This document shows positions 1 to 6,780 of a stretch of 11,260 bases of DNA, one piece after another. The notes under the pieces were generated by a model, which searched no databases, had not been told where the DNA came from, and saw only the letters and a list, made by a program, of their open reading frames with translations. The DNA lies in NCBI GenBank assembly GCA_027483005.1, contig JAIXVN010000060.1, positions 1 to 11,260 of the forward strand. Reading direction: 5' to 3'. The position numbers and the translations under genes were made by a program. Positions within the stretch are counted from its first letter, which is position 1. Every line of letters starts with the position of its first letter. The DNA is from Verrucomicrobiaceae bacterium (GTDB lineage Bacteria; Verrucomicrobiota; Verrucomicrobiia; Verrucomicrobiales; Akkermansiaceae).

Positions 1-1914
1 AGACAGCAACACGGCACGCAGCACACTCTCGGACGAATGAAGATCAGCTTCGGTGCGACTTCCCCGTCCACCGGCGACCCGGAATCACTCCGCAAGGAGT
101 TGCTGGCGAAGGCGTTCTCCACCTGGCTCGATCAACAGAAATCACACACCGCCAATTGGCAGGTCGTCACTCCGGTCAAGGCCACCTCGAATCTTCCGCT
201 TCTCACCATCCAACCGGATTCCACGGTCTTCGTCTCCGGCGACATCACCAAGGCGGACACCTATCAGGTCGATCTCGGCAAACCGCCGGAAGCTGTCACC
301 GCGATTCGTTTGGAAGCCCTGCCCGATCCGCGACTGCCTGCCCGTGGCCCAGGCATGGCCTATTACGAGGGACCCAAGGGAGACTTCCTGTTAGGCGAGT
401 TCCAACTCACCGCCGACGGCCAGCCGGTCAAGATCGCCAAGGCCAGCCAGAGTTATGCCAAGAACCATTTCGGCTCGCAGGCCGAAGCCAGTTTCGCGAT
501 CGATGGAAATCCGGAGACCGGCTGGAGCTGTGCGGAGGGCCAGGGTCGCGCCCACGAGGCCGTCTTCCAGTTGGAGAAACCACTCACCGCCTCCAGCCTC
601 AATCTCACGATGATGTTCGGACGGCACTACGCCTGTTCGTTGGGAAAATTCCGGATCTCTTTCACCACCCAGTCGGGCGAGGTGGTGGCCAGCCAGCTTT
701 CCTCCGATGTGCAGCCCTTGATTCACAAGCCGGATCGGACCGAAGCGGAAACCCGGTTGTTGAGAAACGAATTCCTTCTCAACGCCCCTGAGCTTGTCGC
801 CACACGCAAGGAGATCGACGAGCTGCGCCGCCCGCAATCGTTCCTCACGTCGCTGGTTCTTCAGGAACGACCCGCAGAAAACCCACGCCGCACCTTCATT
901 CACAATCGCGGTGAATGGACCCAACCCACCGAGCCCGTCGAGCCTGCCGTGCTGTCCATCCTCAATCCCCCCCCCGCCGGGTCTCCGAAGAACCGACTCG
1001 GCTTCGCACGCTGGCTCGTGAGCCGCGACAACCCGCTCACTGCCCGCGTCGTGGTCAATCGCGCCTGGGCCACCTTCTTCGGTCGCGGCATCGTCAAGAC
1101 CCAGGAGGACTTCGGATTCCAAAGCAGCCCGCCTTCCCATCCGCAGCTCCTCGACTGGCTGGCGATCCGTTTCATGGACGATGGCTGGTCGTTCAAGAAA
1201 CTCCATCGCCTCATCGTCACCAGCCAGACCTACAGGCAATCCAGCACTTCCACCCCTGCTGGCGAGGAGAAGGATCCGGAAAACATCCTGCTCTGGCGTG
1301 GCCCGCGTTTGAGACTCGATGCCGAGGAGGTTCGCGATTCGGCACTGCGCTCGGCCGGCATCCTTTCCAACAAAATGATGGGCCCCAGTGTCTTTCCGCC
1401 ACAGCCCGCCAGCGTCACCACCGAGGGGACCTACGGAGCCCTTGCATGGAACACCAGCACCGGCGAGGACCGCTATCGCCGCAGCCTCTACACCTTCGCC
1501 AAGCGCACCGCTCCATTTGCCTTTGCCAACACCTTCGACGCTCCGACCGGCGAGGCCTGCATTGTCCGCCGGGACAAGTCGAACACGCCGCTCCAGGCGC
1601 TTTCGCTTCTCAACGATGTCACGATCATCGAAGCCGCCCAGGCGCTTGGAAAGCACCTGGTGGAAACCCCGGGCACTCCCGAGCAACTGGCATCCGAGGC
1701 TTTCCTGCGTTGCTTCTCGCGAGCTCCTTCACCCGAGGAACTCGCTGCGGTCCTCGATTTCCATCAGAAGCAGCAACAACGCTTCACCGCCGCTCCAGAG
1801 TCGGCCAAGGCCCTCGCAGGAAACGGTCCTGCGGAAACCATCATCTCACGCGCGGCCTGGACCGCCGTGGCCCGCGCCTTGATGAACATGGATGAGTTCG
1901 TCACCAAAAGCTGA
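1..1914 (+). CDS. PSD1 (DUF1553) family protein with discoidin-like modules, 5'-partial
   Basis: The frame is open from base 1, so the start and probably the PSCyt1 haem and PSCyt2 (DUF1549) domains usual in this family lie left of the window; 637 residues are visible. The first ATG in frame (37) sits inside a module and is unlikely to be the true start. Encoded by about 480-690 is a discoidin-like module with FAIDGNPETGW, ending in SLGKFRISF. A matching end, TLGRMKISF, lies at about 28-54, so two such modules are stacked. From about 985 to the stop lies PSD1, with NRLGFARWLVSRDNPLTARV, FGRGIVKTQEDFG, SHPQLLDWLA and the signature SNTPLQALSLLND. Family members are exported proteins of PVC bacteria with unestablished function, often near glycosidases and sulfatases; the discoidin-like folds suggest glycan binding (inference). 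The DUF1501 gene follows after 8 bp, consistent with one transcript. A run of nine C lies just before PSD1. Confidence 0.93.
   Translation, partial: RQQHGTQHTLGRMKISFGATSPSTGDPESLRKELLAKAFSTWLDQQKSHTANWQVVTPVKATSNLPLLTIQPDSTVFVSGDITKADTYQVDLGKPPEAVTAIRLEALPDPRLPARGPGMAYYEGPKGDFLLGEFQLTADGQPVKIAKASQSYAKNHFGSQAEASFAIDGNPETGWSCAEGQGRAHEAVFQLEKPLTASSLNLTMMFGRHYACSLGKFRISFTTQSGEVVASQLSSDVQPLIHKPDRTEAETRLLRNEFLLNAPELVATRKEIDELRRPQSFLTSLVLQERPAENPRRTFIHNRGEWTQPTEPVEPAVLSILNPPPAGSPKNRLGFARWLVSRDNPLTARVVVNRAWATFFGRGIVKTQEDFGFQSSPPSHPQLLDWLAIRFMDDGWSFKKLHRLIVTSQTYRQSSTSTPAGEEKDPENILLWRGPRLRLDAEEVRDSALRSAGILSNKMMGPSVFPPQPASVTTEGTYGALAWNTSTGEDRYRRSLYTFAKRTAPFAFANTFDAPTGEACIVRRDKSNTPLQALSLLNDVTIIEAAQALGKHLVETPGTPEQLASEAFLRCFSRAPSPEELAAVLDFHQKQQQRFTAAPESAKALAGNGPAETIISRAAWTAVARALMNMDEFVTKS
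967..975 (+). repeat. Nine-C homopolymer inside the PSD1 gene
   Basis: Nine consecutive C residues encode Pro-Pro-Pro in the linker just before the PSD1 domain. The reading frame is intact on both sides, so the length shown is the in-frame one. Runs of this length are prone to polymerase slippage and to sequencing-length errors. A change of one base would remove the entire PSD1 domain. Confidence 0.9.
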
Positions 1915-1922
1915 TCACCCGC

Positions 1923-3359
1923 ATGGACCCCTTTCAAAACCGCTGTCTCGATATCACGCGCCGCCACTTCCTGCGTGACTGCGGAGTTGGCGTCGGAAAA
2001 ATGGCGCTCGCCGGATTGCTGGCCGAACGGCTGGGAGCACAAACCGCTCCTGCTTTCGTCAATCCCATGGCGCCCCATCCCGGCCACTTCACGGGCAAGG
2101 CCAAGGCAGTCATCCACCTTTTCATGGCGGGTGCTCCGAGCCATCTTGATCTCTTCGATTTCAAGCCTGACCTCACCAAGATGGACGGCAAGCCGCTTCC
2201 GGCTTCGGTCACGGAAGGCCAGCGACTCGCGTTCATCCGGGCCGATGCCGCCGTCATGGGACCACAGTTCAAGTTCGCCCGTTACGGCCAGTCCGGCATG
2301 GAGATCTCCGAAGCCCTGCCCTATCTATCAAAAATCGTCGATGACATCTGCCTGATCCGCTCCTGCCACACCGATCAGTTCAACCACGCTCCCGCCCAGA
2401 CCTTTTTCCAAACCGGCTTCGCCGTCCCCGGCCGCCCAAGCATCGGCTCATGGGCCACCTATGGACTCGGTTGTGTCACCAGTGATCTGCCTGCCTTCGT
2501 GGTTCTCAGCACCGGAAGTGGCATCAGCGGCGGCAGCGGCCTGTGGTCGAGTGGCTTTCTTCCCAGCATCTACACCGGCGTGCGTTTCCGCAACCAAGGC
2601 GATCCGATCCTCAATGTCACCAATCCGGCCGGCATCGACCCCACACTCCAGCGCGACACCATCGACCTCGTCAGCAATCTGAACCACAAGCGACTCGACG
2701 CGACGGGTGATCCGGAAATCGCCACCCGGCTTGCCAACTATGAAATGGCCTTCCGCATGCAGACCTCCGCGCCGGAACTCATGGATCTGCGAAGCGAGAC
2801 GAAGGAAACCCTCGACCTCTATGGCTGTGATCCTGCCGTTCCCTCGTTCGCCCGCGCCTGCCTGTTGGCCCGCAGGATGATCGAACGTGGGGTGCGTTTC
2901 GTGAACATCTTCCATGAAGGCTGGGACGCCCACAGCGACGTCGTCGGAAATCACCGCAAGAACTGCAAGGAAACCGATCAGGCCAGCGCCGCGCTCGTCA
3001 TCGACCTCAAGCGCCGTGGCCTGCTAGACGAAACCCTCGTCGCCTGGGGCGGTGAATTCGGCCGCACCCCGATGGTCGAGAGCAACGCCGCCCTCGGGCG
3101 TGCACGCGGTCGCGACCACCACCCGAAGGCCTACAGCATGTGGATGGCCGGCGGCGGCATCAAACCCGGCGTCATCCATGGGGCCACCGACGATCTCGGC
3201 TACAACATCGTCACGGACCCGGTCCACGTTCACGACATCCAGGCCACCTTGCTGCACTGCCTCGGCTTTGATCACGAACGCCTCACCTACCGCGCACAAG
3301 GCCGTGATTTCCGCCTCACCGACGTGCATGGCAACGTGGTGAAGCAGATTCTCGCGTGA
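1923..3359 (+). CDS. DUF1501 family protein, Tat-exported
   Basis: This 478-residue protein has the full length usual for DUF1501, a family related to the alkaline phosphatase/sulfatase fold whose reaction is not established. The N-terminus carries a twin-arginine signal (TRRHFLRD at about residues 12-19, then the hydrophobic stretch GVGKMALAGLLA), so it is probably folded, perhaps with a cofactor, before export. Family signatures follow in order: FMAGAPSHLDLFD, then EGWDAHSDV, WGGEFGRTP (about 375-383), GRDHHP (about 396-401, His/Asp that could bind metal) and the C-terminal HERLTYRAQGRDFRLTDVHG. The ATG at 1923 is the only start that keeps the Tat signal. It lies 8 bp after the PSD1 stop with no evident Shine-Dalgarno, so translation may be coupled. 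PSD1-DUF1501 is a recurrent gene pair in Planctomycetota and Verrucomicrobiota, implying a shared envelope process. Identity is firm; function is unknown. Confidence 0.94.
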   Translation: MDPFQNRCLDITRRHFLRDCGVGVGKMALAGLLAERLGAQTAPAFVNPMAPHPGHFTGKAKAVIHLFMAGAPSHLDLFDFKPDLTKMDGKPLPASVTEGQRLAFIRADAAVMGPQFKFARYGQSGMEISEALPYLSKIVDDICLIRSCHTDQFNHAPAQTFFQTGFAVPGRPSIGSWATYGLGCVTSDLPAFVVLSTGSGISGGSGLWSSGFLPSIYTGVRFRNQGDPILNVTNPAGIDPTLQRDTIDLVSNLNHKRLDATGDPEIATRLANYEMAFRMQTSAPELMDLRSETKETLDLYGCDPAVPSFARACLLARRMIERGVRFVNIFHEGWDAHSDVVGNHRKNCKETDQASAALVIDLKRRGLLDETLVAWGGEFGRTPMVESNAALGRARGRDHHPKAYSMWMAGGGIKPGVIHGATDDLGYNIVTDPVHVHDIQATLLHCLGFDHERLTYRAQGRDFRLTDVHGNVVKQILA

Positions 3360-3391
3360 TCCCCCTCCTCATCAACTCACCCATTTCCCCT

Positions 3392-6217
3392 ATGCTATCA
3401 AAACGATTCAATCGCTCACTTTTGACTCTTGTCACCACCTGTCTCATCGCCACGGATTCTGCTTCTGCAGCCAAGATTTCCACCGACGTAACGGCCAAGG
3501 TCAACGCCGCCATCAAGGATGAAAGCCTGTCCATTCCGGCAAGCAATGAGATCTTCGGTGATACCGCAAATGGTATCCCAAAAAAGCTAACCGTGGAATA
3601 CCAGGCCGGTGATGAAAAGCTCACGAGCGAGGCACCCGAAGGCGGAAGAGTTCAGATTTCGGCACCTGCCGGGAAAAAGCTGATCATCCTCAAGGCCACG
3701 TATGGTCCGGCGGATGGTTCCACACCCGTCTCGCTGACGGACGCACCCGGCGAGGTGCTGGAAACCCTACCCGGCTTCAAGGTCGAGCATGTGCTTGAGG
3801 CCGACGGTGCGAAGAGCGGTTCATGGATCTGCATGGCCAATGATCCGAAGGGACGCCTGCTGCTGGGTGGACAAGCGAATCAGCCGATCACCCGGGTGAC
3901 GCTTCAGGATGGCAAGTGCGTGAAAGAGGAAATCCTCCAGATTCCGGTCACAGAAACAATGGGGATGCTCTTTGTTGGAAACGTGCTTTACCTCAATGGC
4001 AGCGGCAGCAACGGCTTCGGCCTCTATCGCTGCAAGGACACCAAGGGCAATGACAGCTATGACGACGTCGAGTTTCTCCGTCCGTGGCAAGGTGGTTCCG
4101 GTGAACACGGGGCACACGGGTTGGTCCTGGGAGCCGACAACATGCTTTACGCGGTCTGCGGGAATTTCACCGCGGTGCCGAATGACCTCGTGGCCAGTTC
4201 GCCGCATCGGAACTACGGGGATGATCTTGCGCTCAAGCGCATGGAGGACGGCAATGGGTTCGGCGCGGGCGCCAAGCCGCCTGGAGGTTATGTGCTGCGC
4301 ATGGATCTCGATGGCAAGAATGCGGAACTCTTTTCGTCAGGGGAGCGCAATAACTATGACATCGCGTTCAATGCCGATGGCGAGCTTTTCGGCTACGATA
4401 GTGATATGGAATGGGATTGGGGCAATCCATGGTATCGGCCGACTCGTGCTTTCCATGCAGTGCGTGGTGGTGACCACGGATATCGTGAAGGCAGCGCCAA
4501 GTGGCCCGAGTATTATGCAGACAGTCTGCCAGCGGTGGTGGATATCGGCGTGGGCTCTCCGACCGGAGTGGCCTTCGGAACCGGCGCGAAGTTTCCGGTT
4601 AGATATCAGAAAGCGTTCTACATCTGCGATTGGACCTATGGGCGCTTGATCGCCGTGCATCTTGCACCCAATGGCAGCGGCTACGGTGGCTCCAGTGAGA
4701 ACTTCGTCACTCCAAGGTCGTTGAAAGCCCGCAGCGGGAAAGTGCCGCTCAATCTGACAGATGTGTTAATCGGCGCGGACGGGTCGATGTATTTCACGGT
4801 TGGCGGACGTGGGACGCAGGCCAATTTGTTCCGCGTGACCTACGCTGGAACCGAGGCCGCAACACCACTTGCCGCAAGTGCGCTCCATGATAAGGAAGGC
4901 AGCGAGGCACGCGAACTGCGCCATAAGCTCGAGGCCATGAATGTCTCGCCTGACCCCGCAACGGTCGCTGCCGCATGGCCGCACCTTTCCAGCCCCGACC
5001 GCTTCATCCGTTACGCGGCCCGGCTTGCAGTTGAAAGGAATCCAGTGGCCGAATGGCAGGCGAAAGCATTGCAGGAAAAACAACCGGATGCCGCGTTGAC
5101 CGCCCTGCTGGCATTGGCCCGGCTGGGAGCGGCCGACACACAACCCGCCATTTTCAAATCACTCACAGCATTTCCGTTTTCCTCGCTGACTGAAGAACAG
5201 GTTCTGAACAAGCTGCGGGTGATCACCGTCTCGATCTCGCGTCAGGGAGTTCCACTCGGCGAGGCTGCCAACATGGTGCTCTCAGAAGTGAACCCTCTGT
5301 ATCCCGCGAAAACGGAGTATGCGAACCGGGAACTGTGCCAGATCCTGCTCGCCCTGAATGCCCCGGAAGCGGTGTCCAGGACGGTCACTCTGCTGCGCGC
5401 TGCGACCACGCAGGAAGAACAGGTCACTTATGTCACTGCGTTGAGAAGCATCAAAACCGGATGGACCGAGAATTTGCGACGCGATTATCTGTCATGGTGG
5501 AATGGCGCACGCTCCAACCAACATCCTCTCCAGGTGGTGAAATGGTTCACGGACGCCGGAGTCAACTACAACAACGGTGCGAGCTTTGATGGATTCGTGA
5601 ACCATGCCCTGGAGGAAGCCAAAGCAAGCATGACGCCTGCGGAGATCGCTGCATTGGGAGACCTCACCAAAGTTCAATCCGCCGTCAAAGCTTCCACCGA
5701 GCCCCGCACCTTCGTGAAGGCGTGGACGACCGCAGAGCTGCTGCCGCTGCTCGATCAAGTGGGGAAGGGACGCGACTTCGCCCGTGGAAAAGCCGCATTC
5801 TCAGCCGCGCAGTGCATCCTCTGTCATCGCTATGGTGATCAGGGTGGAGCCGCCGGCCCGGACCTCACGAATGTGGCCACACGCTTCAAACGCCAGGACA
5901 TGTTGGAGTCCATCATGGAACCTTCCAAGGTTCTCTCCGAACAGTACCTGACCACCGTATTCACCCTGAAAGATGGCTCCGCCACTTCCGGTCGGATCGG
6001 ACAGGAAAACGACGAAACGGTCGTGGTGATCACCAACCCCTTCGACCCCAGCGCGACCCAGACAATTGCCAAGACGGATATCAAATCGAGGGAGTTGTCC
6101 AAGGTATCACTCATGCCTCCGGGCCTGCTCAATACGTTGAGGCAGGAGGAGATCCTCGACCTGCTCGCCTACCTCGAATCCATGGGCGACGAGAAGCACC
6201 CGGATTTCAGCAAGTAG
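3392..6217 (+). CDS. PVC-type secreted propeller dehydrogenase-like protein with C-terminal CxxCH c-haem domain
   Basis: A 941-residue exported protein. Residues 1-26 form a Sec signal peptide (LSKRFNRS, then LLTLVTTCLIA, cleavage after ASA). About 27-120 is a small beta-rich domain with KKLTVEYQ and APAGKKLIILKATYG. About 128-486 is a propeller resembling the PVC membrane-bound dehydrogenase N-terminal family and glucose/sorbosone dehydrogenases (GEHGAHGLVLGADNMLYAVC, NNYDIAFNADGELFGYDSDM, LTDVLIGADGSMYFTVGGRG). About 500-790 is an alpha-helical HEAT-like stretch. About 792-935 is a PVC haem-binding domain with CILCH at 808-812 and a likely axial Met at 908 in LMPPGLL. It probably oxidises a sugar or similar substrate outside the cytoplasm and passes electrons to its haem; the substrate cannot be read from sequence. 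An in-frame GTG at 3356 overlaps the preceding stop, but it would add 12 residues ahead of the signal peptide, so ATG 3392 is preferred. It is the last gene of the + unit. Confidence 0.93.
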   Translation: MLSKRFNRSLLTLVTTCLIATDSASAAKISTDVTAKVNAAIKDESLSIPASNEIFGDTANGIPKKLTVEYQAGDEKLTSEAPEGGRVQISAPAGKKLIILKATYGPADGSTPVSLTDAPGEVLETLPGFKVEHVLEADGAKSGSWICMANDPKGRLLLGGQANQPITRVTLQDGKCVKEEILQIPVTETMGMLFVGNVLYLNGSGSNGFGLYRCKDTKGNDSYDDVEFLRPWQGGSGEHGAHGLVLGADNMLYAVCGNFTAVPNDLVASSPHRNYGDDLALKRMEDGNGFGAGAKPPGGYVLRMDLDGKNAELFSSGERNNYDIAFNADGELFGYDSDMEWDWGNPWYRPTRAFHAVRGGDHGYREGSAKWPEYYADSLPAVVDIGVGSPTGVAFGTGAKFPVRYQKAFYICDWTYGRLIAVHLAPNGSGYGGSSENFVTPRSLKARSGKVPLNLTDVLIGADGSMYFTVGGRGTQANLFRVTYAGTEAATPLAASALHDKEGSEARELRHKLEAMNVSPDPATVAAAWPHLSSPDRFIRYAARLAVERNPVAEWQAKALQEKQPDAALTALLALARLGAADTQPAIFKSLTAFPFSSLTEEQVLNKLRVITVSISRQGVPLGEAANMVLSEVNPLYPAKTEYANRELCQILLALNAPEAVSRTVTLLRAATTQEEQVTYVTALRSIKTGWTENLRRDYLSWWNGARSNQHPLQVVKWFTDAGVNYNNGASFDGFVNHALEEAKASMTPAEIAALGDLTKVQSAVKASTEPRTFVKAWTTAELLPLLDQVGKGRDFARGKAAFSAAQCILCHRYGDQGGAAGPDLTNVATRFKRQDMLESIMEPSKVLSEQYLTTVFTLKDGSATSGRIGQENDETVVVITNPFDPSATQTIAKTDIKSRELSKVSLMPPGLLNTLRQEEILDLLAYLESMGDEKHPDFSK

Positions 6218-6223
6218 AAGGTT

Positions 6224-6735
6224 TCAGAGCGTGCTCAACCGGGTGACGCGACCGGTTTGGCTTCAGTCTTGGAGGTAAAAATTACCCGTTTTGCAGAAGC
6301 TGAGTCCATGTTGAGCAGTGAAGATCCCGAGCTTCTGGTCGTGCGGCGGTGCTCCGAGATTCGCCATTGAGCCAGATTCGTATGGTCACCGAGGGCGAAA
6401 ATCGGAGTGCCCGTCTTGTCGATGATCGTCACTCGGGATTCGCGCTCGACGACTGAGGGCATGTCACCGGAGAACCCGACGGAACAAGGAGATGGAGCGA
6501 ATGGTGGCAGATTCCTGTTGCGCTGGGCTCCGAAGATTGCAGCCTCGCCATGTTCCTGACGGATCGCCAGAGCCTGAAATCCAGCCCACTCCAGGGCGAT
6601 GGCGCGGCCGAACACATCATCGGGCAGATAGATCATCACCATGATTTCGGAGTCGGTCGAAAGGTAGATCAATCCCCTCTTGTCATCCACCACCACGCCG
6701 TCGTGGGTCGGGCCGATGATCTTTTCAGCCGGCAG
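6224..6735 (-). pseudogene. Degraded NHL/six-bladed beta-propeller gene remnant
   Basis: Read leftward, homology begins at LPAEKIIGPTHDGVVVDD (about 6735) and continues with GLIYLSTDSE, GFQALAIRQEHGEAAIFGAQ, SPCSVGFSGDM and SRVTIIDKTGTPIFALGD. At about 6361-6364 the frame breaks, equivalent to loss of one base. In the new frame the family pattern resumes as NLGAPPHDQKLGIFTAQHG, SFCKTGNFYLQD, then TGA (6265-6263) where a Trp codon is expected. It continues past that stop as SQTGRVTRLSTL to a natural TGA at 6226-6224. The blades expected between GAQRNRN and PSPC appear to be missing, as does the N-terminus with its export signal. From memory, intact relatives are secreted propellers of roughly 300-400 residues. 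The stop lies 6 bp from the convergent haem-protein stop. A 153-codon open frame here starting at GTG 6696 is only the surviving part. The dead-gene reading is strong; the precise family is less so. Confidence 0.85.
6237..6257. terminator. Candidate hairpin between convergent units
   Basis: AACCGG (6237-6242) and CCGGTT (6252-6257) form a perfect six-base stem with a nine-base loop, 19 bases after the stop of the haem protein. The stem is followed by TTGG rather than a real U-tract, so intrinsic termination would be weak. The site overlaps the 3' end of the degraded propeller gene, so it may simply be former coding sequence. Confidence 0.35.
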
Positions 6736-6737
6736 CG

Positions 6738-6776
6738 CCCCCCCACTGAGGCACCGCCTCGTAGGACCTTTTCTAC
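6738..6776. repeat. Two abutting hairpins with C7 run after the rhamnosidase stop
   Basis: On the + strand a C7 run (6738-6744) is followed by GAGGC-ACC-GCCTC (6748-6760). Directly abutting is GTAGGA-CCTT-TTCTAC (6761-6776), a six-base stem with one G-T pair. The block ends 4 bases before the GH78 stop codon (6781-6783 on +), and the propeller homology begins just beyond it. It could act as a terminator for the rhamnosidase transcript, although no U-tract follows on that strand. It could instead be a dispersed palindromic repeat or a recombination scar. Confidence 0.5.
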
Positions 6777-6780
6777 AAGA

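Noticed and set aside
391..1686. A 431-codon open frame on the - strand opposite the left PSD1 gene
   Set aside because: It is antisense to a clearly conserved PSD1 protein. Its translation lacks family motifs and is explained by GC-rich codon bias leaving the opposite frame open.
3356..3391. GTG start overlapping the DUF1501 stop for the haem protein
   Set aside because: It would add MIPLLINSPISP ahead of a well-formed signal peptide; ATG 3392 gives a normal positively charged n-region.
6235..6696. An intact 153-residue hypothetical protein
   Set aside because: Its C-terminal part (RISEHRRTTRSSGS onward) is a frameshift product. The neighbouring frame carries the conserved propeller ending, so this is a pseudogene fragment.
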